A stretch of DNA of 10,172 nt from Bipolaris cookei (lineage: Eukaryota > Ascomycota > Dothideomycetes > Pleosporales > Pleosporaceae): positions 1,442-11,613 of the forward strand of contig NRSV01000171.1 in assembly GCA_002286855.1 (NCBI GenBank). Direction: 5' to 3'. The translations under genes were made by a program, and so were the position numbers. A model generated the notes under the pieces. That model was not told the DNA's origin. It was given only the letters and a program-made list of their open reading frames with translations, and ran no database searches. Below are positions 1 through 6,412 of the stretch, one piece after another. Every line of letters starts with the position of its first letter. The first letter of the stretch is position 1.

Positions 1-1
1 C

Positions 2-1769
2 GCGGTTTATATTCGCTAGTCTCCCTTGTCTATTAAAAGCTGTTTTTGCGAAGCGAACTCGAAGCGCCTAAATAAGCTAGAAGAGGAGGCTGTAGTTAAG
101 CGTATCCTTGAAGAGTCTGCGCGAGGATTTGCGCCTACAAAGGCTGACGTTCGAGTAATGGTTGATAAACTATTGCATGAGCGGGAGAGTAACCCTACTG
201 GCAAGAACTGGATTGATAACTTTGTCAAGCGAACTCCTGAGCTCCGTACGCGCTGGAGCCGTCTTTATGATCACCAGCGAGCCGCCTGCGAGGACCCAGC
301 GGCTATCCAGCGCTGGTTCGACTTAGTCCAGGCGACAAAGCAGAAGTGGGGTATTGTGGACGACGATATCTACAACTTTGACGAAACTGGCTTTATGATG
401 GGCAAGATTTTATCACAGTTAGTTATCAAAGCCTCAGAAGGATATGGCAAAAAGAAGTGGATACAGCCAGGCAACCGTGAGTGGGTTACTGTGATCCAAG
501 GCGTGGGCGCGTCGGGTCGCTGGCTACCCCCCTTCGTTATCTTTGCAGGCAAGGTGCTAATCGACGTGTGGTTTAAAAACCTGCCTACTGACTGGGTCCT
601 TGAAGTCAGTCCTAACGGCTGGACGAATAATCAGCTTGCTCTTGCGTGGTTAGAGCACTTTGATACCCATACAAAGAGGCAGACTGTGGGTGGGTATCGA
701 CTGCTTATTATCGACGGCCATGAAAGCCACTGCTCTATCGAATTTCAAGATCTTTGCAAGGAGAAGAATATTATTCTTCTCTGCATGCCTGCGCACTCGT
801 CTCACCTGTTGCAGCCCCTTGACGTTGCCTGCTTCTCGCCGTTGAAGCGCAGGTATGGCGACGTCGTTTCGGGCTTGGCACGCAACCGTACCAACTATAT
901 CAGCAAGGAGACCTTCCTACCAGCCTTTAAGACTGCTTTTGAACAGTCTATCACTGTCACGGTAACCACCGGGTTGCCATAACACCTGGATTCTGCTGCT
1001 GATTGGCTGAGTGCTACCGAGGTACTACACGTACGCTAGCCACCCATGATATATATTCTGTTGACGAATTTCTGTTCTGATTCCTTACGCATCGTCTTGA
1101 GTCTTCACAGATAGTGTACGTAGCAATTCACCAACGCTTCCCAAAGCTTTTGGATTCGTGCTCCTAGCATCTTGTGACAATCACGAAGGAGAATATCCAA
1201 GCTGGCTTCAGAGGCGCTGGGCTCGTCCCACATGACCCACAGGCTGTGCTATCAAAGCTTGATGTAGTGGTGCAGACCCCAATACAATTTTCGGCCGCGA
1301 TGGGGAGCGCTCTGGGAGCCGAAAACACCGCGCAACGCGCGCGAAATGAAGGCGCAGGCTACGATTATTCGAAACCGCATACAAATACAGCAAAGGTCTC
1401 CTACAAGTTCTCTTGACGAGAAGGTTGCACAGTTTAGTAAAGGGGCTCAGCAAATAGCACATGAAATGACGCTTATGAGAGAGGAAGTTGCTGCTCTTCG
1501 AGAGACTCTAAACGCAGTAAATAAGGTAAAAGCCGCAACGTCGATAGGCGTGACGGACAGAAGAGGCTCTTACTATAGGCGAGGTACAAGAGGTATTAGC
1601 TGAACAGGCGTGTAGCAGTCGTTGTGACGGTGAGAGCGCGGCGAAGAGGGTGCGAGGAGATAGGCGATGCGGGCGTTGCAAACAGACTGGACACAAAGCT
1701 CGTACCTGCGCAGTTAAGATAGATAGTGCAAGTGATAGCAGCGATTCTGACAAGATTAATTTTGGTTGA
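2..1769 (+). pseudogene. pogo-type DDE transposase with C-terminal zinc knuckle, broken
   Basis: A pogo/CENP-B-type transposase would cut and paste its element at TA sites. Counting from nucleotide 26, residues 10-80 match the CENPB-type DNA-binding region (LNKLEEE, then GKNWIDNFVKR). The DDE domain follows, with candidate catalytic residues D119 (YNFDETGFMMG), D230 (LLIIDGHESH) and D266 (LLQPLDV). The last two are 36 residues apart. Lesions: an in-frame TAG at 17-19, no ATG at the proper N-terminus, an LTR-like insertion at 955-1179, a frameshift near 1300, and further frame changes before the C-terminus. After the insertion the frame resumes at ITKENIQAGFRGAGLVPHDP; across the frameshift it continues with WEPKTPRNARE and a coiled-coil-like HEMTLMREEVAALRE (about 1460-1510). 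A third frame ends in a zinc knuckle (CGRCKQTGHKARTC, C-x2-C-x4-H-x4-C, 1668-1709), an acidic-serine tail and TGA at 1767. Family assignment is firm; the gene is inactive as read. Confidence 0.88.
955..1179. mobile_element. solo-LTR-like insertion inside pogo transposase (225 bp)
   Basis: The insertion begins TGTCACGG and ends TTGTGACA, giving the TG...CA termini of an LTR and a 6-bp terminal inverted repeat, TGTCAC/GTGACA. It is flanked by a perfect 5-bp direct repeat, ATCAC (950-954 and 1180-1184). Removing the insertion and one duplication (230 bp) brings the transposase back into one frame, from ...FEQSIT to KENIQAGF..., which fixes both boundaries. It contains an AT-rich TATATATT-like stretch near 1049-1056 and an ATTGG (reverse CCAAT) motif, but no coding sequence, primer-binding site or partner LTR in the window. 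A solo LTR left by recombination is the simplest reading; a small non-autonomous DNA element with 5-bp duplications is the alternative. Confidence 0.75.
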
Positions 1770-1930
1770 TTTAATCGCAACATAGTTAGTTTGAGTCTGT
1801 GATAAACGGGCGTTGCAAGCAGACTGGACACAACGCTCGTACCTGCGCAGTTGAGATAGATAGTGTAAGTGATAGTAGCGATTCTGAAAATTAATTTGGT
1901 ATATCGCAATAGTTTATTGACTGTGATAAA
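1670..1930 (+). repeat. tandem duplication of the transposase zinc-knuckle end
   Basis: Two adjacent copies, 1670-1806 and 1807-1930, share most bases. Both begin CGGGCGTTGCAA and end CTGTGATAAA. The first encodes the end of the zinc knuckle, the acidic-serine tail and the stop codon of the transposase. The second repeats the same coding segment downstream of the stop, with small deletions and several transitions (for example GCAAGTGATAGC becoming GTAAGTGATAGT). The second copy is therefore untranslated and has diverged after duplication. Confidence 0.85.
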
Positions 1931-2085
1931 AGTGCGTGATATGGTCTCGACGTCGACGCGCCGGTGCAAAGTGGCCGACTCGCTTGGGTGGCCTACTCGC
2001 TTATGAACCACGTTAACTACTAAACCATCGTGAGATTAATTTACTTTAACACTAGTAGTTAACCTCATCTACAACCAAGCGCGAT

Positions 2086-2215
2086 TCAAGCAACCAAGCA
2101 AGCATAGAGAAGGCTGCTTGCTTGCTTGCAAACTTAAAGAGAGGCGCTTGGCTTGCTTGGATAACCAAGCAATCAAGCGTAACAAGCAAGCAAGCAAGCA
2201 CGCTTGCTTACTCCC
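2086..2215. repeat. CAAG/CTTG tetranucleotide-rich repeat with foldback symmetry
   Basis: Clusters of CAAG on one side and GCTT/CTTG on the other alternate over about 130 bp. There are four CAAG-type units near 2190 and GCTTGCTTGCTTGC near 2118, so the region can fold into several hairpins. It abuts the LINE-associated repeat at 2222. It may be a degenerate microsatellite or a foldback element; no target duplication was identified. Confidence 0.6.
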
Positions 2216-2221
2216 AAGTAT

Positions 2222-2323
2222 GCTCTTAGGGGAAAGGAAATGGTACTAATAAAAGCAAAGTTGTTTGTCTTCTTTTTATTATTTTTCTTGTCTTTTTTTT
2301 CGTCTAGCCGTCCTGGCCTAGAA
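2222..2323 (-). repeat. copy of LINE-associated 3'-end repeat
   Basis: This stretch starts CTCTTAGGGGAAAGGAAATG, continues with a T-rich tract, and ends CTAGCC...TGGCCTAGA. The same order of motifs occurs at 6413-6510, at the 3' edge of the LINE fragment on the - strand. The likely reading is a short 5'-truncated LINE 3' end in - orientation. It carries no coding sequence, and a flanking duplication was not found. Confidence 0.6.
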
Positions 2324-3034
2324 TAGATCGGTTGTATTTCGGTAGCATTTCGGTAGTTCTAAGAACCCCTGTCTGGCAGAAATTTTTGAAAGCGTCCTCC
2401 TTATAGTACTATGTGATAAAGTGGAGTATAATAGTCGTAGATCCTGTTGGGTGGGAGAAACCCACTTTATACTGCGCTAGCCAACATTGGGGTTATGCCG
2501 TGCATAACTGATCCGCATAACTCACAACACTCCGTACTCGACGCGTAAGTGTAATACGTATATCTACATTGCGTAATGGTGTGGGATCGTGATGGGTTAT
2601 CGAGGACAGCGAATGGATGTTAAATGTGGATTGTATTGATGTGTCCTTATTCTTCAGAGGCGCGCAGGCGTGCCTTCTTAGAGGTAATATCGCTATTGCT
2701 TTTTGTATCAGATAAGACTCCTTATTTCAGCCTTGGCTAGAGGGCGGCCTTGGCGGCTACCTCTGATTGGCTGAACCTAAAATTCGGGTGGATGATCGAG
2801 TACCCGGAGTCTGCAGCTGATGGTGCTCCAATCTAACAGATGGAGACTGTTCAAATAGAAGCCCGCTATCCCGAGTGTGGTTTCATAACGTTCGAGCTCT
2901 CAGTTTTGCGTGGAAAAACGACGCGGTGGCTCTTATGTCAACCTGACGATCTTGCCTATCCTTGGATAACTGATAGGAGACATATTATAGGAACGCTAGG
3001 ATGGTAGGACACCGCCGGTGAGATAGAACCTATT
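2324..3034. other. non-coding interval, no gene recognised
   Basis: No reading frame of convincing length or recognisable product was seen in about 700 bp. Small structures are present. A perfect 7-bp-stem hairpin, GTTATGC-CGT-GCATAAC (2492-2508), is followed by a third GCATAAC (2515-2521). An inverted pair, ATAAAGTGG (near 2416) and CCACTTTAT (near 2462), is also visible. Segment 2445-2529 begins TGTTG and ends CAACA but has no matching flanking 5-mer. This is probably decayed transposon sequence. Confidence 0.5.
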
Positions 3035-3048
3035 CATCCCTCGTATTG

Positions 3049-3410
3049 TTATTATTATTCTATTAGAGTCTATATGCAGCTCGGGGCTATGTAAGAATTT
3101 GGCCGTAGGCCGGTCTATCTTGTTATTTACATGTGGGGACTTGTGTCAGACAATAGGATGGTTAAAGACACGATAAGGTAGCAACAATGGACGAGAATGT
3201 GTGATAGTCTGTATTCATGTAAACGAACAGCTACTGAGCTAAGGTAGTGTTTGTTGAGCTTATATCTACGATGCTGGGTAAGATGTGACTAAGGGGTGTC
3301 TAAGTGGTCAGAGGAGGCTAGGCTCTGACATTTTGTTTTTCTTTATGTGGTACTACTGTGGTGCTTTGGCTTTTGTCTGTTTGCAGCTAGGGCTCTAGCA
3401 GATGTCTGTC
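3049..3410 (-). mobile_element. SINE-like retroelement, copy A (split by LTR-like insertion)
   Basis: The element lies between two perfect 14-bp direct repeats, CATCCCTCGTATTG (3035-3048 and 3411-3424). A target duplication of this length is typical of target-primed reverse transcription. On the - strand it ends in an AT-rich tail built on TAA units (TTATTATTATTC on the + strand at 3049), as many SINEs do. A second copy occurs at 6184-6350: both share GGCTATGTA(A/G)GA..TTTGGCC..AGGCC and ACTGTGGTGCTT(T/C)GGC. Without the 187-bp insertion, copy A is about 170 bp and copy B about 167 bp. It has no coding capacity. A tRNA-derived Pol III promoter is not clear; TAGCTTAGCTAG in copy B is only weakly A-box-like. 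Confidence 0.62.
3144..3330. mobile_element. LTR-like insertion nested in the SINE-like element (187 bp)
   Basis: The insertion begins TGTCAGACAATAGG and ends GGCTCTGACA. It has TG...CA ends and a perfect 7-bp terminal inverted repeat, TGTCAGA/TCTGACA. The related repeat at 6184-6350 is continuous across the corresponding point, so it behaves as an empty site. The flanking 5-mers, ACTTG and TTTTG, match only at the last three positions, so the target duplication is imperfect or decayed. No coding sequence is present. Confidence 0.55.
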
Positions 3411-3446
3411 CATCCCTCGTATTGATAGCCTTACCTCGTTAGAATG

Positions 3447-3462
3447 TGATTCATGTGAATCA
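3447..3462. promoter_or_regulatory. dyad upstream of the small secreted protein gene
   Basis: TGATTCA-TG-TGAATCA is a perfect 7-bp inverted repeat with a 2-bp centre. It lies 43 bp upstream of the TATA box of the secreted-protein gene. Each half resembles, with one change, the TGACTCA site bound by fungal bZIP factors. A role as a regulator-binding site is inference from position and symmetry. Confidence 0.3.
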
Positions 3463-3504
3463 TGGTATACGAACTCGGCAGTGGCGGTGACAGACTTGAG
3501 AGGC

Positions 3505-3511
3505 TATAAAA
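3505..3511 (+). promoter_or_regulatory. TATA box of the small secreted protein gene
   Basis: TATAAAA lies 112 bp upstream of the predicted ATG at 3623. The sequence between is rich in CA and CAA units (TCATCAACAACAATAAAATC, then CACCAACTCACCACCACTC), typical of an ascomycete 5' leader. Transcription would be expected to start about 30 bp downstream, near 3535-3550. Confidence 0.55.
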
Positions 3512-3622
3512 CCGCCTTCGTCAGTCGCCCAAGTCAAAAAGCATCAAGCGATATCATCAACAACAATAAAATCTTCCACACCAACTCACCACCACTCTGA
3601 ACCATCACTACCAATCCGCAAT

Positions 3623-3823
3623 ATGCGTTTCGCAATCACCGCTTTCTTGACTATGGCTGTGGCAGTCCTTGCTGCCCCCAGCGCTGAGCCTGTGCGGTCC
3701 TCTACCTATGATTTTGTTGGATCTGTATTGATACTCTTATAGAATAATAGTCCTATCGGCGGGAACAACTGTTGTTCTACATGGGTCGTACCTGAAAACA
3801 GTGGCTGCACGCCCGGCTGCTAA
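3623..3823 (+). CDS. small secreted cysteine-rich protein, one intron
   Basis: The predicted protein has 49 residues. The ATG at 3623 opens a secretory signal, MRFAITAFLTMAVAVLAA, followed by PSAEP, with likely cleavage near residue 18. Read without splicing, the frame hits TAG at 3740. A 51-nt intron (3692-3742; donor GTGCGG, acceptor TTATAG, candidate branch TTGAT about 10 nt before the acceptor) keeps the frame. It joins exon 1 (3623-3691) to exon 2 (3743-3823), which encodes NNSPIGG then NNCCSTWVVPENSGCTPGC and TAA. The mature peptide of about 30 residues has four cysteines, enough for two disulfides. I do not recognise the family. Flanking transposons and small size suggest an accessory, effector-like or antimicrobial secreted protein, by inference. 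Doubts: the donor is not the most canonical, 3697-3750 is an alternative intron, and the gene could be a pseudogene stopped at 3740. Confidence 0.55.
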
Positions 3824-3979
3824 ATGCTAGAAGCTATACATGCCATCCTGCGATAAGTGCTGCTAAGTATTGGAAGTCATCGTTGCTCTGGCCGGGGCAT
3901 CAGAACAAAATGGGATTTGACGACAACAATATGAAGGAATTGCCGATTGTTAACTTACGATTGAGCGGATGTTACCCTG
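3824..3979. other. 3' flank of the secreted protein gene
   Basis: This stretch runs from the stop codon to the TA target of the pogo element and should hold the 3' untranslated region. No clear AATAAA is present; no other gene is visible. Confidence 0.35.
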
Positions 3980-3981
3980 TA

Positions 3982-4036
3982 CTTGCCCCACGGTGCCTAG
4001 TTCTTCCGAACTAGGCCCTATTCAGCTCAACGTCAA
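3982..4036. repeat. left terminal and subterminal repeats of P2
   Basis: The 39-bp terminal inverted repeat (3982-4020) contains its own palindrome, CCTAGTTC-TTCC-GAACTAGG, an 8-bp stem. It is followed by a subterminal TCAACGTCAA (4027-4036). Two inverted copies of that 10-mer, TTGACGTTGA, lie inside the right end. Such repeated subterminal motifs are usual candidates for transposase-binding sites. Confidence 0.8.
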
Positions 4037-4129
4037 TTCCGCCAACCCACACGATTTGTATAGTAAATTGACCACGCAAACACGCAAAATATTATACACT
4101 TATTATAGCTACTAAGTGTGAGGTATTTT

Positions 4130-5899
4130 CTAGTGTGGAAAGTGCATTACTGGTGCCTGTTGACTTGGTGTTGAGGCCTCTGCGGAGGCAGGTGTTGGCT
4201 GCTGTGTGGCATCTCGGCAGAGTTGTCAACAATCAAGCTCCTCAAGCCGAGCTAACGTAATATAGTAGTGATTAAGCCTATATAAGCTAGCGTATTACTA
4301 TATCACGTTAGCTCGGCTTGATGAGCTTGATTGTTGACAACCCTGCATCTCGGAGGGGCCGTCTTGTCTCCCTCACAGCCTTACGTACAGCCTTTTGCTC
4401 AGCAATTTTAGCTTTTTGAGATATGACCTCTCGCGCACCTCTAGCTGTAATTACACCTCCTTTCTGAATCGTCAATCGCGAGTTGTCCTGGCGCTGAGCC
4501 CTCTCGCGGGCAGTAGCTGTAGTCTTGGCAAGCTCGTAAGTCGCGAGATCGTAGTTCAAAGCCAGTACAACCGACGCCCTGGCAACTCGCGCAGCCCGAT
4601 TACTTAGTATATGCTCAGTATACTCATAGAGCTCTTGCGTTTTACGAGCGTACGCAACAAAGGAGCGAGGAGTTGTAGGCGTAGGCGTCTCGGAGGCTTG
4701 AAAGAGATGGCTCATCTCCTCGGGCGTTGACACCCTGTGTGGGCGTGCGAGCTTAAATAATACTCTCTCAGGATCCCATGGCCAGACGCCTGCTAATTCA
4801 AAAGCTTTTCGAATAGTACTAGATTTGAATGTACGTCTTCTAACGCCATCAATTGCGTGTAGAAACTCAAGCTTGTTGAAATCGGTGCAGCCCTCCCGAG
4901 CAGCTCCCTCAAAGACGCCTCTATAGTGCTTCTTGTATGCTTGAAAAACACCAACGTCAAGAGGCTGTAGGTTGTGAGAGGTATGGGAGGGGAGCGAGAA
5001 AAGTACTATATTTTTGTCATCACAAAAATCGATCAGCTCCTTTGTGCCATGGGATCCAAATACATCAAAAATTAACAGCCTCCAGGTGCCTATTTGACAG
5101 CGACGACCACAGGCGTCAAAGTGTCGAATCCACTCAAGAGAGAACTCGTCGTTATTGTACGCCGTCTCTGAGACAGCCACCATGTAGTCATTAGGCAACT
5201 TTATGTTGGTATACCATTTTGAGAGGTGCGCTTTGCCCTTGAGAATGATGAATGGTGCCAGAACTGAGCCGTCAGCAGCGACAGTCTCGACGACTGTAAC
5301 AGACTCGCGATTTGTATCAGACGGTGACTGTACAGCGTTATCGTCGCCCGCCATTGTTGTAATATAATGCTGGCCTCCAACGCCCATACGGATTCCTATC
5401 TCGTCCATATTGTATAGATCTCCAGGCTGTATAGCGTACTCATCAATTGCGCGCTTTAGAGCGGCAAAGTGCCTCTCGTAGACCTCTACTGTATTAGCTT
5501 CTAGGCGTTTTATTTCCTGCTTTTTCTGCTTCTTGCGGCGGCAGCCTGGATGCGCGCCAGCCATCGTGAGATCCAGTTTTTGCCTATGGGTGGTGCCTTG
5601 CCATCTGGGTGCTCGAGATCAAGGATCCGCTGCGCGGCGGAGATGAGCTGCGACATAAGAGGAGGCATGTATAACGCGTCGCAGCGAGTAATATAGGCCT
5701 TCGGAACAGCCTCCTGTTGCTTATTGAGCCTTCGATTTCGTGCGGCGCGCTCCATTTTTGATGCGCGGCCTGAGACGCGCTTTTGAAGCCTGCTGTAGGG
5801 CACATGATTATAGTCTGCTGCTGCGCGTATATTTGTGTGAAAACCACTATCTAACTCAGCAATAGCAATTTCAATACGCTCTTCAATTTGTGCGTAAGT
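4130..5899 (-). pseudogene. pogo-type DDE transposase of P2, frameshifted and MITE-interrupted
   Basis: The recognisable N-terminus starts near 5899 (TYAQIEERIEIAIAELDSG) in a frame open back to a stop at 6020, with no ATG. A helix-turn-helix of Psq type (AAADYNHVPYSRLQKRV) is followed by a CENPB-type domain ending GKNWISRWLAR. A frameshift near 5550 separates this from the catalytic part. Counting from the ATG at 5564, the candidate triad is D54 (YNMDEIGIRMG), D167 (RLLIFDVFGSH) and D203 (LQPLDVGVF), the last two 36 apart as in P1. The usual DG after the second aspartate is DV here. A lysine/arginine-rich tail follows. The present stop at 4308 lies inside the hAT MITE. Beyond the MITE the same frame continues as ATQQPTPASAEASTPSQQ to TAG at 4130, which is the likely original end. 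Strong family call; inactive as read. Confidence 0.9.
4218..4345. mobile_element. hAT-type foldback MITE (128 bp)
   Basis: The element is two 50-bp inverted repeats (4218-4267 and 4296-4345, 47 of 50 matching) around a 28-bp loop. Ends read CAGAGTTGTCAAC and, inward from the other side, CAGGGTTGTCAAC; a CAG(A/G)G start is typical of hAT termini. It is flanked by a perfect 8-bp duplication, CATCTCGG (4210-4217 and 4346-4353), the length expected for hAT. Removing the element plus one duplication restores the 3' reading frame of the P2 transposase. It has no coding capacity and would depend on a hAT transposase in trans. Confidence 0.92.
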
Positions 5900-5962
5900 C
5901 CCAAAGCTTTGCGACGTGTTGTTGTGGAGAAAAATTGGGTCAAAGTGGTGGAGGGGGCAAAA

Positions 5963-6038
5963 TTGACGTTGAGCTGGTGGTTGACGTTGAACTGCTGGGT
6001 AGGGCCTAGTTCGGCAGAACTAAGCTCCGTCGGGCGAG
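5963..6038. repeat. right terminal and subterminal repeats of P2
   Basis: The terminal inverted repeat is at 6000-6038. Inside it are two copies of TTGACGTTGA, at 5963-5972 and 5981-5990, 18 bp apart. They mirror the single copy at 4027-4036, so the right end carries one more motif than the left. Confidence 0.8.
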
Positions 6039-6040
6039 TA

Positions 6041-6183
6041 TAATGGAATAATAATAATGCTAGAACTTACCTTATTATTCTCATAATGGACAAGAAGACT
6101 ATTCATCAATGGCAATGATTGCGAGATAGATGACTTATCTCCCTCAGCGTACAACGTTGTTGAAGCAAACGGTTGAACGAATA
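6041..6183. other. non-coding interval between P2 and SINE-like copy B
   Basis: No gene was seen. TATAATGGAATAAT at 6039-6052, which begins with the TA target of P2, is repeated inverted as ATTATTCCATTATA at 6188-6201, inside the tail of the neighbouring SINE-like copy. Confidence 0.4.
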
Positions 6184-6350
6184 TATGATTATTCCATTAT
6201 AGTCCTATATCAGCCGTTGGCTATGTAGGACTTTGGCCAGAGGCCGTTCTATCTAACTAGTTACAATTTGGTACTTTGTGCTGTATTGCGTGACTGTGGT
6301 GCTTCGGCCTTTGTCTAGCTAAGCTATTACTAGCTTTCTAGATGCCTGTT
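6184..6350 (-). repeat. SINE-like repeat, copy B (uninterrupted)
   Basis: This copy aligns with 3049-3410 on both sides of the LTR-like insertion there. Shared stretches include GGCTATGTAGGA..TTTGGCC, GTTCTATCT/GTCTATCT, GACTGTGGTGCTTCGGC and CTAGATGCCTGT/CAGATGTCTGT. It provides the empty-site comparison for the 3144-3330 insertion. No clear flanking duplication was found for this copy. Confidence 0.6.
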
Positions 6351-6412
6351 GCTAAAGAGCAGTTTGGTAACAGGGAGAGATGTAGGGCAGCTAGGCTACC
6401 TTCCAGCGGGCT

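Larger units (their letters stand above)
1..2013 (+). mobile_element. pogo/Fot1-like DNA transposon, 3' part (element P1)
   Basis: This is the 3' part of a Tc1/mariner-superfamily pogo element; the 5' end lies outside the window. It holds a broken transposase with a C-terminal zinc knuckle, then about 240 bp of 3' sequence. The right end is placed at 2013 because the terminal sequence, read inward on the - strand, begins ACGTGGTTCATAAGCGAG and is preceded by a TA (2014-2015), the target usual for this superfamily. It resembles the terminus of the pogo element at 8701-9702, which begins ACGTATGTGGCAAGCGAG. The subterminal region carries two direct repeats, GGCCGACTCGCTT (1973-1985) and GGCCTACTCGCTT (1990-2002), possible transposase-binding sites. 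A solo-LTR-like insertion lies at 955-1179. Without the left end, the terminal repeat pair cannot be confirmed. Confidence 0.8.
3982..6038 (-). mobile_element. structurally complete pogo/Fot1-like transposon (element P2)
   Basis: Both ends are present. The left end (3982-4020) begins CTTGCCCCACGG and the right end, read inward (6038-6000), begins CTCGCCCGACGG. The two 39-bp ends match at 34 positions and both finish GAACTAGGCCCTA. Each is flanked by TA (3980-3981 and 6039-6040), the expected target duplication. The element is 2057 bp as found and about 1921 bp without the hAT MITE at 4218-4345 and its extra 8-bp duplication, close to the size of Fot1-class elements. It encodes one transposase on the - strand. 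The N-terminal frame has no ATG, and a frameshift is present, so it is probably non-autonomous now though its ends look mobilisable. Confidence 0.9.

Noticed and set aside
1508..2011. 167-codon - strand frame
   Set aside because: It lies antisense to the zinc-knuckle end of the P1 transposase, its duplication and the P1 terminal repeat, and has no recognisable domain.
1..2013. Repeat-induced point mutation as the cause of decay
   Set aside because: Some changes fit C-to-T mutation (CAT to TAT in the P3 knuckle), but indels also account for many lesions and I could not compute dinucleotide ratios. Windowed TpA/ApT and CpA+TpG indices would decide.
5584..5847. 87-codon - strand frame
   Set aside because: It overlaps the P2 transposase N-terminus in another frame; the adjacent frame carries the helix-turn-helix and CENPB-type motifs.
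6184..6350. tRNA gene or clear Pol III promoter
   Set aside because: TAGCTTAGCTAG is A-box-like, but the only B-box-like stretch (GGCCGAAGCAC on the - strand) matches poorly and is too close.
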